Of a DNA stretch of 64,000 nt, positions 62,808 to 64,000 are shown piece by piece; within the stretch, counting starts at the first letter, position 1, and the number at the start of each line of letters is the position of its first letter. The position numbers and the translations under genes were made by a program. Source of the stretch: an uncultured Faecalibacterium sp. (GTDB lineage Bacteria > Bacillota > Clostridia > Oscillospirales > Ruminococcaceae); NCBI GenBank assembly GCA_937907025.1, contig CALESJ010000026.1, positions 62,001-126,000 of the forward strand, read 5' to 3'. The notes beneath the pieces were generated by a model that did not search any database, was not told the origin of the DNA, and worked only from the letters and a program-made list of their open reading frames with translations.

Positions 62808-63188
62808 ATGGAAAAGATGCTGCGCCTGGCCGAAGGCGAATACCGTTTTGCCACCCTTGTATGGGAAAATGAGCCTCTGCCCAGCGGGCAGCTGGTACGC
62901 CTGGCGGCCGACGCCCTGGGTTGGAAGAAAAGTACCACCTACACCGTGTTGAAAAAGTTGTGTGAGCGCGGCATCCTGCAGAATGACGGCGGTATGGTCA
63001 GCTCTCTGGTCAAGCAGAGCGCCGTACAGCAGCAGGAAAGTACCGCTGTGGTGGACCGGACGTTCGGCGGCAGCCTGCCCCGTTTTGTGGCTGCCTTTCT
63101 GAACGAAAAGCCCATCACCAAGGCCGAAGCCGCCGAGATCCGGGCCATGCTGGATGCAGCCCGCACCGAACAGGAGGACGGACAATGA
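62808..63188 (+). CDS. BlaI/MecI/CopY-family transcriptional repressor
   Basis: A 126-residue dimeric winged-helix repressor. EYRFATLVWENEPLPSGQLV and LGWKKSTTYTVLKKLCERGI (about 34-53) form the DNA-binding domain; residues 80-120 contain the dimerisation helices with the region that BlaR1-type proteases cut. It overlaps the downstream membrane protease gene by four bases, the classic blaI-blaR1 arrangement. A GAGG stands 10 bases before the ATG. No beta-lactamase gene is in view. Confidence 0.9.
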   Translation: MEKMLRLAEGEYRFATLVWENEPLPSGQLVRLAADALGWKKSTTYTVLKKLCERGILQNDGGMVSSLVKQSAVQQQESTAVVDRTFGGSLPRFVAAFLNEKPITKAEAAEIRAMLDAARTEQEDGQ

Positions 63189-64000
63189 CCGATTTCTTAT
63201 GGTCCCTGCTCACAGCCGGTATCGGCGGCGCAGCGGCGGCTTTGGCCGCCCTGGCTGTCTGTGCCCTGCTGCGGCGGGCCCGGGCTCCCGGCTGGCTGCT
63301 GTGCGTGCTGTGGCTGGCAGTGGGGCTGCGTTTTGCGGTGCCGGGCGGGCTGTTTCCCGTCACACTGCCCCAACCCAAAAGTGAGCCTTTGCAGCAGTTG
63401 GCTGCCGCAGCCGAAACAATGCAGGAAAGTACCCCCGCCCAGGCAGCCGAACAGGCCGTTCATGTGCTGGACCTGGCCGGACTGGAGCTGACACCTTCCG
63501 CTGAAAGCAAAACGCTCGTCATAGACTGGGTCCTGCTGCTGGGAACGGTCTGGGCGGCCGGCACCATCGTCTGTCTGGCGCGGGCCGGTATTTCCGGTAT
63601 TCGTCTGCGCCGCCGGGTAGCCCTGGCCTGCAAAACGGAGGATGGCTGCTATACCTGCCCGGAAGTGACGACGCCCTTCACCCTGGGGGTGGTACATCCG
63701 CGAATCTATCTGCCCGCCGACCTGCAGGGGGAAGCCCGCCGGGCGGTGCTGCTCCACGAGCGTACCCACATTCGCCGGGGCGACTGCCTGACCAAGCCTT
63801 TGTATTATCTGGTGGTCTGCCTGCACTGGTGGAACCCTCTGGCTTGGCTGGCCTTTGCCCAGTTTGAGCACAGCATGGAATGTGCCTGCGACGAAGCCGC
63901 CGTGCATGGATGCACCACAGCCCAGCGCAGCCAGTACTGTGAAAGTCTGCTGCGCTACGCCACCATGCGTGCCCCCGACGGTGCCCTGGCTTTCGGTGCA
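63185..64000 (+). CDS. M56-family BlaR1/MecR1-like membrane metalloprotease (3' end outside window)
   Basis: Senses a signal outside the membrane and cuts the BlaI-like repressor. The visible 272 codons show hydrophobic segments at about 4-26, 36-50 and 112-132, a linker with VVHPRIYLPADLQGEARRAV and the zinc site HERTHIRRGD (about residue 193), where HExxH is HERTH. LHWWNPLAWLAFAQFEHSMECACDEAAV continues the family pattern, with the third ligand glutamate. The C-terminal sensor lies beyond the window, so whether it binds beta-lactams cannot be told. Confidence 0.9.
   Translation, partial: MTDFLWSLLTAGIGGAAAALAALAVCALLRRARAPGWLLCVLWLAVGLRFAVPGGLFPVTLPQPKSEPLQQLAAAAETMQESTPAQAAEQAVHVLDLAGLELTPSAESKTLVIDWVLLLGTVWAAGTIVCLARAGISGIRLRRRVALACKTEDGCYTCPEVTTPFTLGVVHPRIYLPADLQGEARRAVLLHERTHIRRGDCLTKPLYYLVVCLHWWNPLAWLAFAQFEHSMECACDEAAVHGCTTAQRSQYCESLLRYATMRAPDGALAFGA

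Overview
This window reads as chromosomal DNA of a GC-rich, low-redundancy Bacillota, most likely an Oscillospiraceae/Ruminococcaceae gut bacterium of the Faecalibacterium-Subdoligranulum-Gemmiger type. The evidence is the combination of Firmicutes gene orders (S10-spc-alpha cluster with adk-map-KOW-infA, an hrcA-grpE-dnaK-dnaJ operon behind CIRCE, trmK-nif3, SpoVT), high GC third positions, AGGAGG ribosome sites and zinc-type S14, L24 and L36. The genus is inference. I see no tRNA, rRNA, CRISPR array, insertion sequence or phage gene, so this is core chromosome with a few accessory patches.

Left part (1-23 kb): the 3' part of secA; a TetR regulator with a two-gene ABC exporter; DUF3783-apbE; mazF-acpS and a nitroreductase on the minus strand; pckA (ATP-type PEP carboxykinase); an unknown 132-residue protein and the CCA-adding enzyme; a glycosyltransferase/HAD pair; two very small minus-strand genes; a CmpB-like membrane protein; a minus-strand run of pncB (NAD salvage), a PLP enzyme of the YnbB family, a GNAT acetyltransferase and murD; a divergent PRPP synthetase; and a plus-strand M23 peptidase with a G5 domain.

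Middle (23-39.3 kb): one uninterrupted minus-strand ribosomal cluster of 32 genes from rpsJ to rplQ, including secY, adk, map, a KOW protein, infA and rpoA. It starts from a clear promoter (TTGCAA-17-TATACT) and a leader of about 340 nt that holds a strong hairpin and an attenuator-like terminator. Upstream lies a block of four lipoprotein genes in a type1-type2-type2-type1 order (39.3-43.6 kb), the most distinctive accessory region here.

Right part (43.7-64 kb): rqcH with nif3, trmK and a DUF1858 gene; a large DUF2142 membrane protein; the HrcA heat-shock operon; spoVT; a Nudix hydrolase; a membrane-anchored unknown with an acidic tail; the dTDP-sugar genes rfbA-rfbD-rfbB without rfbC; an AraC regulator; a type I asparaginase; and a BlaI/BlaR1-type pair cut by the window end.

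Regulatory signals are unusually readable. A dozen promoters with 16-18 nt spacers can be placed by eye, many with a -35 of the form TTGCNN. Convergent gene pairs are closed by strong shared hairpin terminators. No single locus here is plainly a new defence or mobile system; the best candidates for something undescribed are the lipoprotein block, the S10 leader, the toxin gene without an adjacent antitoxin, and the two tiny genes at 13.9-14.3 kb.
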